Shown in pieces: positions 17,201 through 25,285 of a stretch of 64,000 nt of DNA; the first letter of the stretch is position 1; the number at the start of each line of letters is the position of its first letter. The notes under the pieces were generated by a model that did not search any database, was not told the origin of the DNA, and saw nothing but the letters and a program-made list of their open reading frames with translations. This DNA comes from Pseudomonadota bacterium (GTDB lineage Bacteria > Desulfobacterota > Desulfarculia > Desulfarculales > Desulfarculaceae). The DNA lies in NCBI GenBank assembly GCA_018902755.1, contig JAHIQI010000052.1, positions 124,001-188,000 on the forward strand, given 5' to 3'. Made by a program: the position numbers and the translations under genes.

Positions 17201-18181
17201 CTTGGAAAAGCCGACGACGGCAAAAGCGAAGTTTTTCTGCGGACCGTGAAGTACCCCTATTGGAACTTGCCTATAGTGAGGCGTGGCACCGAGTCGTTGA
17301 TTGAGGCCCTGGAAGAGTTCAAGACCAAGGGCCCCCTTCTCTCCCCCTTGTTTTATATCCTTGGCCATAGGCCCAAGCTAGGGCCGCAGAAATTCAGTGA
17401 GCAAATGGGGGAGGTGGCCAAGAGCGCCATCCCCTTCTTCAGGGCCCTGGAGTATATAGCCAGAGCTAACGATACCGACGCGGAAGGCAAATTAATTCAG
17501 CGCCAGCCCCATGGCTTCGGTGAGCAAATCAAAGAAGCCATTCCCACACAACTCAAGTCTTTCATGGCTCCCTTCAAGCCGCTGGAAAAGATCTTTCCCT
17601 TTGTAGGCACCCGTGACGATTTGGCCGAGCGCATCGATTGGCGGGGGAATCAGCAACCCTTGCGCCAGGAACCAGGCGTAGAGGCTTTGAAGTTCTGGAC
17701 TGGGATCAACTTGAAGGTGGAGGACCTGGCCCGCCATAACCTGACGGTGCATAAGGCGGTGCGCAAGTACTCGCGAGCAGCCATCAAGGATGAAGAGGTT
17801 GCCTCCTATGTCTCCCAGTGGCTCCTGGATATGGGCCTGAAGCCGGACCATGACAAGATCAAGGGAAATATGCCCAAGCTGCACCGGGTCTCTGACAACA
17901 TGCTGCGCAGTGAGCTGGGCCGGGTAGATGAGAACGTGCTGGAGAGCTTCGCCCATCGCCAGGGGTTTGATCTTTTCGACGCCGAGCAGCAAGAGACCAT
18001 CGGCGTACGGATGGACCAATGGAATCGACTGGCCAAGAATGTCAAGGGAGCCATGGCCGCTGGCCAACTGGGCATCCAGCCCAATGAGGCTCTTAACGGC
18101 CTGGTGGGCTTCGGCAAGCTGATTCGCCTCTATGGCATCCGGGAGTGGGTGCACCAGCATCCGGAGATGCTGAGCCGCTAG
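14294..18181 (+). CDS. 1295-residue large phage-type protein with four LLDELGL motifs
   Basis: The largest gene of the element, 3 bp after the previous stop. The disordered N-terminus carries four copies of S-L-L-(D/E)-E-L-G-L at residues 29-36, 56-63, 90-97 and 129-136, separated by variable linkers. The rest is long, mostly helical, with hydrophobic Gly/Ala segments (about 235-265, 690-720, 915-960) and the passage MPFMVYPYKYARML that resembles large injected or 'polyvalent' proteins of tailed phages. No transglycosylase or polymerase motif was found. It is probably packaged and injected or builds the ejection conduit; this is an inference. Confidence 0.6.
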   Translation: MAEPARKVTARAPFFPPIKEGSTTGSGRSLLEELGLGRSSAESSESSVRLVTPSGSLLDELGLREGGENNGPNPSVQTGGAPSSGSSEVSLLDELGLRDQREGLGRTDQVGSPLSEGGTGEPLQGNGSSLLDELGLRDPEVPPLRRGLDAAKEFITGLPQQAAKAGMGLLDYLGETMANVPGDTRKVVEDSVWLPAQIVSAVTAMGPEGFARQRALDALTGPGGLANIDITEIPGALVDHYKRYVTHPLDTFKEHPIETVADLLPVAALGGTALKAGKAGLQAARRSFLTSPDTTGYLKGKLGTAAEALGSDAYGSIFMNKAKDSLARKAMRADTGRLTLEPWVRRAAQKIPGVTPEAGLNAAQRIRDMAAGLNENLGRKMGLTPKELQEAAILAEAIPNDWAKLGGVPGKVKTRVLRGGVQDPKTKTWRHGLDPDAFNERFAAMRPEAQRLVLEFVAPEEGFRTGVFGPERVLLGSATGPELPLPKGGSTTISRSVAFDEAERLGLLNPSQRAEGYVRRVWDNIIPDVAPKGAPTLTLEPFRPGFTKKRTGQADVGRLDEAISTYRGDLEAAKLNREMLKELGEALLEPYENGDPVVRYRQVMNPATRMMETRAERQTLVHVRPEEAKALGLEKAGKYAIPSAFEERFNLLLGRVTKGTLDTPLEGLGDLLKDAARYWQTNVLLAPGTVGTNLISGLGQYSGKVFEDLARPDGLRRTVNNARGLVGALSPTNWKRYPAETLGANIRTQFAGDTARLFSRVAARAASGQPVSLPAKVLGRLDQALGAAMNIGMQPFGKVENYLKRSIVLSELRTWAEKEVKGLKLTGKAQRAKIEDLMTGAFQQRPEVFKDIMLGPVDRFAFDYDNIPARLDKWRKSAGGSLLMPFMVYPYKYARMLGSQAKAFNPLVKMPVRERVARAAGLTGAAGAPWAIREMLAGGDSKILADQERFREEIPDAEVPGARVWGREYLGKADDGKSEVFLRTVKYPYWNLPIVRRGTESLIEALEEFKTKGPLLSPLFYILGHRPKLGPQKFSEQMGEVAKSAIPFFRALEYIARANDTDAEGKLIQRQPHGFGEQIKEAIPTQLKSFMAPFKPLEKIFPFVGTRDDLAERIDWRGNQQPLRQEPGVEALKFWTGINLKVEDLARHNLTVHKAVRKYSRAAIKDEEVASYVSQWLLDMGLKPDHDKIKGNMPKLHRVSDNMLRSELGRVDENVLESFAHRQGFDLFDAEQQETIGVRMDQWNRLAKNVKGAMAAGQLGIQPNEALNGLVGFGKLIRLYGIREWVHQHPEMLSR

Positions 18182-18187
18182 GCTTGA

Positions 18188-18448
18188 ATGATCAAGCTGG
18201 GCAAGAAGATTTGCCGTAGCTGGGATGATGTACCCCTGGTCATGAGCAGGCGCCACGTGATCAAGCTGATCGGAATGGACACGCCTCACGACCTCACCAA
18301 ACAGGTAGAGGCGGGCTTTATCTACCGTAGCGGGAAACCAATTGCCGGGGCCTTCAAGTACCCACGCAGCACGGTGCGCCGCTTTTGTGAAGAAAACGGC
18401 TGTGATCCATTTGATAATCTCCGGCCGCCTGAGGGAAAACAGCGATGA
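18188..18448 (+). CDS. Small HTH-like protein of the element
   Basis: An 86-residue basic protein following the large gene by 6 bp. The segment SRRHVIKLIGMDTPHDLTKQV, then FKYPRSTVRRFCEENG, reads like a MerR/excisionase-type winged HTH with its specificity wing. No good ribosome site is visible, so it may be translated by coupling. Function unknown; DNA binding is likely. Confidence 0.5.
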   Translation: MIKLGKKICRSWDDVPLVMSRRHVIKLIGMDTPHDLTKQVEAGFIYRSGKPIAGAFKYPRSTVRRFCEENGCDPFDNLRPPEGKQR

Positions 18449-18496
18449 ACCTGAGAGTGCACCTCTGAGCCAGTAGACGGGAAAGGAGATTGGATC

Positions 18497-18859
18497 ATGG
18501 AATTGGAGCGAGATAGGGATGCCTTGTTGAGGGGAGCTTACTGGGAGCTGGGTTATTGCCCGGATCCTGGTTTGGAAAATGTTTGCCGCTGGGAACCTTC
18601 CCCGGTGGATACAGACACGGCCAGGCAGCGGTTTGAAGAGGGCTTAGTTTCCCACTATCCTAGCCTGAAAAACCCCGCCCTGTTAAGGCTGGCCACTCTT
18701 CAGGCCGCCCGCATGATGCAAACCCAGCCCGATATGCTCACTCTTTTCATGTGGAACCCTGAGGCGATGATTCATGTTGTAGCCAAGGCGACCTGGGAAT
18801 GGGCCCAGGAGATAGGCTTGGCCATAGAAGCCAAGGCCTGGATCGGCTTGCCACAGTGA
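18497..18859 (+). CDS. Unknown small protein
   Basis: A 120-residue protein with an AAAGGAGATTGGATC ribosome region just before the ATG. It is acidic and probably helical (ELERDRDALLRGAYWELGY...). No motif recognised. Its TGA overlaps the GTG of the next gene, so the two are coupled. Confidence 0.6.
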   Translation: MELERDRDALLRGAYWELGYCPDPGLENVCRWEPSPVDTDTARQRFEEGLVSHYPSLKNPALLRLATLQAARMMQTQPDMLTLFMWNPEAMIHVVAKATWEWAQEIGLAIEAKAWIGLPQ

Positions 18860-19104
18860 GCAAGCCTTCATCCGAGGGGCCTGACAAGGGCCCGGCCCTA
18901 GTGCGCCGCCTGAGGTCAGCCAGGGGCTCCAGTAAGGCCTCAGCGATCAACCCAGAGCCCCGGCAGGCGAAGTTTGTAGGCCAGGTGCGCGCCAAGCTGG
19001 CAAATTGCCTGGCCGGGCCAGATCTGGCGGTTGTTGAAAGGGCAAAGGATTTCGTGGATTGGTGGATTGGCATGGATCATGACCCACCGGACAAGGCTGC
19101 ATAG
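18856..19104 (+). CDS. Unknown small basic protein
   Basis: An 82-residue protein starting with a GTG that overlaps the preceding stop (GTGA). The N-terminal half is rich in Ser, Arg and Lys; the C-terminal half (FVGQVRAKLANCLAG...VERAKDFVDWWIG) is amphipathic. No family recognised. Coupling to the gene before is the main evidence that it is translated. Confidence 0.5.
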   Translation: MSKPSSEGPDKGPALVRRLRSARGSSKASAINPEPRQAKFVGQVRAKLANCLAGPDLAVVERAKDFVDWWIGMDHDPPDKAA

Positions 19105-19178
19105 CGCCGTAGAGCAACGCTACGGCAGCCGTGTCCTGTGTGCAACGCAAAATTTCACGGGAAATTTAAGTCAAAAGG

Positions 19179-19207
19179 TTCAGGCCGGCCATATAGGCCG
19201 GCCTGAA
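19179..19207 (+). terminator. GC-rich 12-bp hairpin after the late-gene block
   Basis: TTCAGGCCGGCC, loop ATATA, GGCCGGCCTGAA: a perfect 12-bp stem 75 bp beyond the last gene of the block. There is no U run, so it may end transcription with Rho help, protect the 3' end, or be a protein site. The rest of 19105-19460 is AT-rich and shows no gene. Confidence 0.5.
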
Positions 19208-19498
19208 GAGGCTTGCGGATATGGCCCTGGCGAAAAGGTTACAGACACCCAACTGACCACCACTCCGCCCGGCCCTAAAAAGGTTCATACAAAATCCGCT
19301 AGCCTTGTTAAAAATTATAGGCTGACGAGAAATCGAATTGAAAGTCGAAAAATACTTAGAAATTAGAATAAAATAATAGATTTAGACGAATAATGATTGA
19401 CTGCGGCTTCCCTTTAAAGATATTCTAAAACCGTAAAAATTCTACAGCCGGGAGGGCCGCCGTTATGGGCCTATTTCAGTGCCTTCAAAAAAGCAGTT

Positions 19499-19572
19499 TG
19501 CGGACGTGCCGGGATACCGTGAGGCCCCGGGGGCTTGTTGTAGAGCCTTTACACACGTCCGCATCTCTTTTT
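19499..19572 (+). ncRNA. Structured RNA candidate or attenuator with U-run
   Basis: A 10-bp stem pairs 19499-19508 (TGCGGACGTG) with 19554-19563 and encloses 45 nt with an inner GC-rich hairpin (AGGCC...GGGCTT). It is followed by TCTCTTTTT. This is the form of an intrinsically terminated small RNA or a leader attenuator. A short frame with a GGGAGGG site (ATG 19465) enters the structure from upstream and could act as a leader peptide. The next gene starts at 19586, so the structure sits in its 5' leader. Confidence 0.45.
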
Positions 19573-19585
19573 GGGAGGGTAAGCC

Positions 19586-19876
19586 ATGAAGCCTATCGCA
19601 GTTATAGACCAAATCCGGTCCTGGAGGTTCCGAATCGCAGCCCTGGGACTGGCCCTAGAGGGGTTCCTGGACGATGAGGATCCAATGCTCTATGCCGCTG
19701 GGCAGGCAGCACGCGAGATTTTCGAAGAAATGTATGAAATTGAGGGGAAAACTACGGGGGTTTACTTGAGTGAGATCTACTGGGATCGGCATACCGGTCG
19801 TCTAGCCTACGCTCCTAATGAGTTGGAAGTGCCTGATAAGGGTGTTCGTGGGCCCAGGGCCCTGAATTCTGCCTGA
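19586..19876 (+). CDS. Unknown small acidic protein
   Basis: A 96-residue protein with GGGAGGGTAAGCC before the ATG. It is acidic (FLDDEDPMLYAAGQAAREIFEEMYE) and likely alpha/beta in its second half (VYLSEIYWDRHTGRLAYAP). No family recognised. It begins a group of short genes after a structured leader, between the structural-like block and the IetAS cargo. Confidence 0.6.
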   Translation: MKPIAVIDQIRSWRFRIAALGLALEGFLDDEDPMLYAAGQAAREIFEEMYEIEGKTTGVYLSEIYWDRHTGRLAYAPNELEVPDKGVRGPRALNSA

Positions 19877-19947
19877 GGCGAGCGAAAGCAGAAACATAAA
19901 CAGGAGCGAAGAAGCGCACCTCACTTAAAACTGGTGTGGGGAAATCC

Positions 19948-20232
19948 ATGAAGAGAACCATAACAACGGAAGTTAAATTTGAGCGAGTGTTCCGCAGGGC
20001 GATTGCCTGCGGGCTGCCCCAAGATCTTGAGACACCATTCCTCCGCATAGGCCGTGCACTTATAAAAGCATCTTTCAATGAACACGTAACACACCGCCTT
20101 GAAGCCCTGGAAAATCTAGAAAACGGCGATGGTAGGCGGTTTGGTATCCTAGTTGCCGTCATGGTTCAGAATGAAATATTAGAACCGCTTAACAGCATGG
20201 AGGAACAACCGACTTTGACCATAGTAAAGTGA
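19948..20232 (+). CDS. Unknown small protein
   Basis: A protein of about 94 residues. I prefer the ATG at 19948 with GGGGAAA upstream; a GTG four codons earlier is possible. The sequence is helical and mixed-charge (VFRRAIACGLPQDLETPFLRIGRALIKA). No motif recognised. The next about 430 bp contain only a gene remnant and an inverted repeat. Confidence 0.5.
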   Translation: MKRTITTEVKFERVFRRAIACGLPQDLETPFLRIGRALIKASFNEHVTHRLEALENLENGDGRRFGILVAVMVQNEILEPLNSMEEQPTLTIVK

Positions 20233-20362
20233 TAGTTGCAAAACCTGCCCGGCTGGCTTAGACCGGCGCAGATCCGACTAGGACACCCGTTGCCGGCGGA
20301 CATTACCTGGCCTGATCGTCGGTCGATCGGGGTATCCCGCCTGGGTTGGCTGGGCAAGAGAC

Positions 20363-20482
20363 GTGCTTTTCAACCTGACCACGACAGACATTCAAAAGGT
20401 GGCTCACTACGCGGCGGAGTTGGCCGGAGTAGAGTTGCCCAACATACAGGTTCATGGTGGGTCAGTAGCAGGCGGACGTTGA
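20363..20482 (+). pseudogene. Possible remnant of a coding region
   Basis: In one frame from GTG 20363 the DNA reads VLFNLTTTDIQKVAHYAAEL, continuing protein-like to a TGA at 20480. Upstream, that frame is stop-bounded and not protein-like, and there is no good ribosome site. It looks like the 3' end of a decayed gene. A 39-residue functional peptide cannot be excluded. Confidence 0.3.
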
Positions 20483-20565
20483 CGGCGAATGGATCCGCCC
20501 GCTGCTGGGCAGCCTGTTATGATGGTGTCTTTCCAAGCACGCACCATTATGGGCAAAATTAAGCA

Positions 20566-20604
20566 GTGGCTCATTCTGTTTTTTATATTGTTATTTTGAG
20601 CCAC
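20566..20604. promoter_or_regulatory. Inverted repeat upstream of ietA
   Basis: GTGGCTCA at 20566-20573 and TGAGCCAC at 20597-20604 flank 23 nt of T-rich DNA, about 57 bp before the ATPase start. It may be an operator for autoregulation (IetA ends in an HTH) or a weak hairpin. The T run lies in the loop, so it is not a typical terminator. Confidence 0.4.
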
Positions 20605-20660
20605 CATATGCTATGCGTATAGTCAGTATTTAAGGGAAGTTCAACTATGGATGGTCTACC

Positions 20661-21737
20661 ATGGCGATTAACTCCAATGAAATATACCACCTAGCTCGCC
20701 TGGCTTTGGGGGGAACTCCGGGCGATGTACAGATGTACATAAAGCGCCTTGCTGTCAAGCTTGAGTCAACGGATCGAAAACTTTCAGAAAAGCTTGGGCG
20801 CCTGCGTAGCCAATCTGAGACGGTGTGGCGAAAAAGGTCTCCAGTCCCGGTGGATAGTGACTCCCACCTGCAGTTGGTTCGAGTGGAAGACGGGATTGAA
20901 CTAGAAATAGAGCCCATCCTGCAGCCTCCCACTGATAAGCTCATAGAACAACTTATATTAGAACGAGGGATGATCGACCAGCTAATTGGACAGGATATTG
21001 TGCCCACCAAATCTGCCCTATTTGTCGGCAAACCTGGCGTCGGCAAGACAATGACGGCCAGGTGGATAGCTGCGCGCATTAATAAAACTTTGGTCACTTT
21101 AGATCTATCAGCAGTGATAAGCAGCTATCTGGGAAAGACCGGGTCTAACCTCCGGAACGTTTTAGACTTTGCAAAACAGCAAGATTGTATTTTGTTGTTA
21201 GATGAATTTGATGCGATCGCTAAAAAACGAGATGACGAATCTGACATAGGAGAACTAAAGCGGCTGGTGACAGTGCTCTTGCAAGAGGTTGACCAATGGC
21301 CGTATCATGGTTTGCTGATCGCGGCAACAAATCATGGAGAACTTTTGGATCCCGCTGTATGGCGTCGTTTTGATATGCTCGTCGAATTTCCAATGCCAAC
21401 GTTGGAAACAGCAGAAGATATTCTTCGGATGTACTGGGGTGGACATGACCAAATTGACGAGAATATTATGGCGCTTCTGGCCTTGTTGTGGAAAGACCAA
21501 TCCCCTAGCGAGCTGGCCCGACAAATAGCACAAATTCGCCGACAGGCAGCAGTTTTTAATAAACCACCTCTTGAGGTAGTTCTTAGTACAATTGAATCTT
21601 ATCTGGCAGATCAAGATAAAGATGTATTGAAAAAAATGGTTCCAATTTTGGTAAACAACGGTTATTCTCAGCGGAAAGTTTCTGAATTGACTGGCCTGGC
21701 ACGAAATACGGTTTCTAAGGCCTTAGCTTCAAAATAG
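20661..21737 (+). CDS. ietA: AAA+ ATPase of an IetAS-type module (antitoxin/regulatory partner)
   Basis: A 358-residue AAA+ ATPase. Walker A is GKPGVGKT (123-130), Walker B is ILLLDEFD (177-184), sensor 1 lies in LLIAATNHGELLD, and the arginine fingers are in PAVWRRFD (235-236). The N-terminal about 90 residues are helical and carry no known domain. The C-terminus (about 325-355, NNGYSQRKVSELTGLARNTV) is an HTH. An AAA ATPase directly before a subtilase matches ietA-ietS, first described as a stability (toxin-antitoxin) module of Agrobacterium Ti plasmids and later found as an anti-phage system. In that family the ATPase neutralises the protease. Assignment rests on architecture and order only. 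Confidence 0.78.
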   Translation: MAINSNEIYHLARLALGGTPGDVQMYIKRLAVKLESTDRKLSEKLGRLRSQSETVWRKRSPVPVDSDSHLQLVRVEDGIELEIEPILQPPTDKLIEQLILERGMIDQLIGQDIVPTKSALFVGKPGVGKTMTARWIAARINKTLVTLDLSAVISSYLGKTGSNLRNVLDFAKQQDCILLLDEFDAIAKKRDDESDIGELKRLVTVLLQEVDQWPYHGLLIAATNHGELLDPAVWRRFDMLVEFPMPTLETAEDILRMYWGGHDQIDENIMALLALLWKDQSPSELARQIAQIRRQAAVFNKPPLEVVLSTIESYLADQDKDVLKKMVPILVNNGYSQRKVSELTGLARNTVSKALASK

Positions 21738-21772
21738 ACCAGACCAGAACTCTCAAAGGGGGAAGCGGGAGT

Positions 21773-23968
21773 ATGGCCAATACAAATTATCTCATTGGAT
21801 CTGGGGAAAGATTAGTAGCCGGAACGACCCTCCCCTCATCTTGGGGACCAACTAAGTCCGTTTACAATTTTAATGAAGTTTATTCTCGCACGATGCCTCA
21901 ATGGCTTTTTGTTAGGGATCAAGCGTTGGAGCTACCTGAGGCGGCGTGCCCGCGAGACCGCACTGTATTTAAAATGATGCTTCATCCCAAATATTTAGCG
22001 ATGAGTTATTATCCTGATCAACTATTTAGAAGCCTGCAGCTTGAACCCATAGGCAGCCGCGTGCGAAAGGTTGTTCCTCACAAGCCCAGAAAGCAAGATG
22101 ACGCTGATGCCGGCAAAGAAGATGTTGGCCCAGAATATTTCGTCTCAGTTGCGAGAAAAAGACTGTCTAACATTGTTAATCAGCTAGGTAATCTTAATGA
22201 AGAGGCCAAAAATGATTTCACAAAAATTGAAGAAATTAGCTTTCTGGGAGCAGAGCGAATCAAGGTTGGTGAAAAACCTATTCGTAGCCGAATCATTTGG
22301 GAGGCCGTGCTCCAGGGGGATGCAGAATATATAAAAGAAGGCTTTAAAGATTATTTGGAACAGCTAGAAATTAAGGCTCACTGGGACAATGTATTCCATG
22401 TCAATGGGCTTTGGTTTATTGCCATTAATGCGACACTTCCCGATGTTCGCAGGGGTGTAGGGCTCTTTTCATTTTTAAGAGCCATTAGGCCAATGCCCAG
22501 CCTAAGGCCACTGAATCCCATATTCCGGCAGACACAAGCTGAGCGGGTTGAAATTCCTGAGGATGGCCCTTTAGATGATCAAGTGCGCGTGGCCGTCTTG
22601 GATGGTGGTCTGCCAGACCAACATGGGCTAGATAATTGGGTTAATTATCGTGAGCCGCCTGGTCTTGGGCCGGCAGACCCTGGCGGACTTGGCCACGGTA
22701 TGATGGTGACTTCAGCATTTTTGTTCGGCCCCATCGCCGCTGGCAACCCGTTGGATACTCCGCCCTGCCGGGTCGATCATTGGAGAGTTGTAGAACAACA
22801 GGATGCCCACGTAGATGACCCCGGCCTTTTTAGAGTGCTACGCCGGATAGAAGATATTCTTGATCAAAACACATACGACTTAGTCAATTTGAGCCTCGGC
22901 CCCAATTTGCCCATTGAGGATGATGACCCGCACGCTTGGACTGCTGTATTGGATCGTCTCATCTCTGGATCAAACACATTGCTTTGCGCGGCAGCTGGAA
23001 ATAACGGTGAACTAGACTGGGACTCTGGCAACGCACGCGTTCAGCCCCCTTCCGATACGGTCAATGGGCTTGGCATTGGTGCGGCCAGCACTACCAGCGA
23101 CGGATGGAAGCGAGCTAACTATAGCTGTGTTGGTCCTGGCCGGCGCCCTGGTTTTGTGAAGCCAGATATTCTGGCTTTTGGGGGAAGCCAACAAGAGCCA
23201 TTCGGAGTATTGGACCAAGGTGGCACTGTGGGCTTCACTGCCGGAACAAGCTTCGCTTCTCCTTATGCCGCTCGCTTGGCAATGGGGGTCGCTACGTTTT
23301 TTCAATCTGAATTGAGTGCGCTAGCTCTGAAGGCCTTAATGATTCAGAGAGCTGATAATAACGGTTTTGATCAGCGGGAGGTGGGTTGGGGACGGTTGCC
23401 GATTGAACTGGAAGACATGGTGGCATCGGCGGATCATCAAGCTCACATTCTCTATCAGGGCGTTCTTGGTGATCAAGCGGGCTGGAGTCTCCGTATTCCT
23501 ATGCCTGATGACCCGATGGGGGGCCGGGTCGAAATAAAAGCAACCATATGTTTCAGAACCGCTGTTGATGCACATCACCCATTGAGTTATACCCGCGCTG
23601 GTTTAGAAGTAGTTTTTCGGCCCAACACCGTCGAAAAGCCCGGCATTTCAAAGCCGTTTTTTAAAAATGATGATTATTGGCCGCCAGAAATTGAACTCCG
23701 CAGGAAAGCCATGAAATGGGAGCCTGTCCTAAAGGCTTCAAAACGGTTTTTGGGAAAAACACTCCACGATCCGATCTTTGAACTCCACTACCTAAACAGG
23801 GCGGAAGGCCAAAGGGCAGACAGGAGATTCGAGTTGCCATATGCAGCAGTGATCACTGTAACGGCCCCCAGGGTCGAAGACCTTTATAACCAGATCATAA
23901 ATCGTTACAGGCTACAACTTGCGCCGCTAAGGCCACGCGTGAGAATTCGTGATCGCCTTCGGGTGTAG
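21773..23968 (+). CDS. ietS: Subtilisin-like serine protease of an IetAS-type module (toxin/effector)
   Basis: A 731-residue S8-family protease, 35 bp after the ATPase with GGGGGAAG before the ATG. The catalytic triad is visible as Asp277 (AVLDGG), His308 (GGLGHGMMV) and Ser493 (GTSFASP), with oxyanion Asn410 (AAAGNNGE). There is no signal peptide, so it should act in the cytoplasm. The N-terminal about 265 residues and the C-terminal about 200 residues flank the protease and may bind the ATPase or sense a trigger. In the ietAS family the protease is the toxic partner. As cargo of a mobile element it could stabilise the element, exclude related ones, or block other phages. Confidence 0.8.
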   Translation: MANTNYLIGSGERLVAGTTLPSSWGPTKSVYNFNEVYSRTMPQWLFVRDQALELPEAACPRDRTVFKMMLHPKYLAMSYYPDQLFRSLQLEPIGSRVRKVVPHKPRKQDDADAGKEDVGPEYFVSVARKRLSNIVNQLGNLNEEAKNDFTKIEEISFLGAERIKVGEKPIRSRIIWEAVLQGDAEYIKEGFKDYLEQLEIKAHWDNVFHVNGLWFIAINATLPDVRRGVGLFSFLRAIRPMPSLRPLNPIFRQTQAERVEIPEDGPLDDQVRVAVLDGGLPDQHGLDNWVNYREPPGLGPADPGGLGHGMMVTSAFLFGPIAAGNPLDTPPCRVDHWRVVEQQDAHVDDPGLFRVLRRIEDILDQNTYDLVNLSLGPNLPIEDDDPHAWTAVLDRLISGSNTLLCAAAGNNGELDWDSGNARVQPPSDTVNGLGIGAASTTSDGWKRANYSCVGPGRRPGFVKPDILAFGGSQQEPFGVLDQGGTVGFTAGTSFASPYAARLAMGVATFFQSELSALALKALMIQRADNNGFDQREVGWGRLPIELEDMVASADHQAHILYQGVLGDQAGWSLRIPMPDDPMGGRVEIKATICFRTAVDAHHPLSYTRAGLEVVFRPNTVEKPGISKPFFKNDDYWPPEIELRRKAMKWEPVLKASKRFLGKTLHDPIFELHYLNRAEGQRADRRFELPYAAVITVTAPRVEDLYNQIINRYRLQLAPLRPRVRIRDRLRV

Positions 23969-23986
23969 TTAATCAGAATTATTTTT

Positions 23987-24024
23987 AAGGGACCATAGTC
24001 CGCTGGGCCGTGGCTCCCTTTTTT
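23987..24024 (+). terminator. Intrinsic terminator after the IetAS operon
   Basis: AAGGGA-CCA... pairs with TGG-C-TCCCTT and is followed by a run of T (TCCCTTTTTTATG). It lies 19 bp after the protease stop and closes the two-gene operon. Confidence 0.75.
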
Positions 24025-24194
24025 ATGTAAGGCTGTGCTTAATTTTTTTGCATGCTCATGTGATAGGCTAATGACACTATGGGCATTGACAGTTTGGCAG
24101 TTTGGCTTATACGACTAGGCGTAATAATAATGGACGATAGTGCTAAAAATATGATAACAAGTTCTAACATATTCTTTTGGGGTGGATTCTATTA

Positions 24195-25277
24195 ATGTCT
24201 GATGAATTGAAATCCTTAGCTGAGGGAACGGCCAAGGGCGCCGCCGAAGGAATCATGGCTGGCATCAAAAACTGGTTTTCTCGCGGCAATGGCGGCAACA
24301 AAAAGATTCGCACTCAAGACCCCACGGCAGGCCTAGATGTAGATTTTAACGCCATTGAAGTTGTTCGCATCCTTAATAAAGCTGTATGCGTGAACCAAGC
24401 CCATTTGATTCAGTACATAGTATTGGCCGGAGCTTTACACAAAAAGCTTAAGGACAGGATGAGGGAAGAGCCCGAAGACCTCTCCGGGCTGACCAACCGC
24501 TTAGGGGCGCTCTATGATTTTTTAAACCGCAACCTCGGGTTAGCCGCACAACGAAATTTTCGTTTTTTACATGACTACTATTTGGCTAGATCCCCAAAAC
24601 CCCCGTGGCCCCGGATCTGTCTGAAATTGCCTGACGAAAACCAGCCGGGCCGAGCCAACATGTTGGCTGACGTATTCCGCGATTCGGACGTGGGGTATAA
24701 TTCTATCTATCCAGTCGAAGAAAACACCGGTCACGTTGAAGTGATGCGTGACGGCCAATTTTTTCTTTGTAGTGATATTCCCAGCCTAGCCAAGGAGGGG
24801 CGCTATAAGAATCCCCGCCTTGATCCCCATCGGGTCGAGGAGTATGGGCCCCAGAATGAAGAGGAGCTGTCTGAGTCGATAGACAAATATGGCTACGCGA
24901 GAGACCTAGCCTGGGAACGGTGCTGGCGCCCATCGGGTGGCGGAGATGGCCCCGCAAGGGTAGACGCCCCACTCGAATCCTGTTATAAAAGTACTCTGAT
25001 CATTCCCATGACCCTTAAAAGTCACGACAAAGACTTGTCTGGCGATTTTAAGGAAATAATGGGGCTAGAGGATAAAAGTAGGAATATATTTGGGTACTTA
25101 TGCTTTGACCACTTAGCAGGGGGATATTTCAACAACGATCCAGACGTAGCGGTCGGCTATGTCGTGGCCGATATACTATCCCTTTACTACATGACTCAGC
25201 TAAACTATACGAAGAGGTCAACCACATACCAGCGTTCAATAGAATTATGTGGTGACCCCTTGGAAACCGAAACCTAG
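24195..25277 (+). CDS. Unknown protein with a C-terminal GAF-like domain
   Basis: A protein of about 360 residues. I chose the ATG at 24195 (MSDELKSLAEG) with GGGGTGG upstream; a longer frame starts six codons earlier. Residues 1-40 form an amphipathic Ala/Gly-rich helix that could touch membrane. The last about 110 residues (YKSTLIIPMTLK ... IFGYLCFDHL ... VGYVVADILSLYYM) follow the GAF pattern 'S.l.vP....ilG.l.ld...F...d..vv..la'. GAF domains bind small ligands or nucleotides. It lies between two intrinsic terminators with one small downstream gene, next to IetAS, so it may be a separate two-gene cargo module. No effector motif was recognised. Confidence 0.55.
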   Translation: MSDELKSLAEGTAKGAAEGIMAGIKNWFSRGNGGNKKIRTQDPTAGLDVDFNAIEVVRILNKAVCVNQAHLIQYIVLAGALHKKLKDRMREEPEDLSGLTNRLGALYDFLNRNLGLAAQRNFRFLHDYYLARSPKPPWPRICLKLPDENQPGRANMLADVFRDSDVGYNSIYPVEENTGHVEVMRDGQFFLCSDIPSLAKEGRYKNPRLDPHRVEEYGPQNEEELSESIDKYGYARDLAWERCWRPSGGGDGPARVDAPLESCYKSTLIIPMTLKSHDKDLSGDFKEIMGLEDKSRNIFGYLCFDHLAGGYFNNDPDVAVGYVVADILSLYYMTQLNYTKRSTTYQRSIELCGDPLETET

Positions 25278-25285
25278 GAGGGATC

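Noticed and set aside
19465..19677. 70-codon plus frame as a gene
   Set aside because: It crosses the structured leader and the start of the 19586 gene out of phase. Kept only as a possible leader-peptide start.
20236..20562. 108-codon frame between 20.2 and 20.6 kb
   Set aside because: Trp/Arg/Ser-rich, no ribosome site, and a different frame of the same DNA looks more protein-like.
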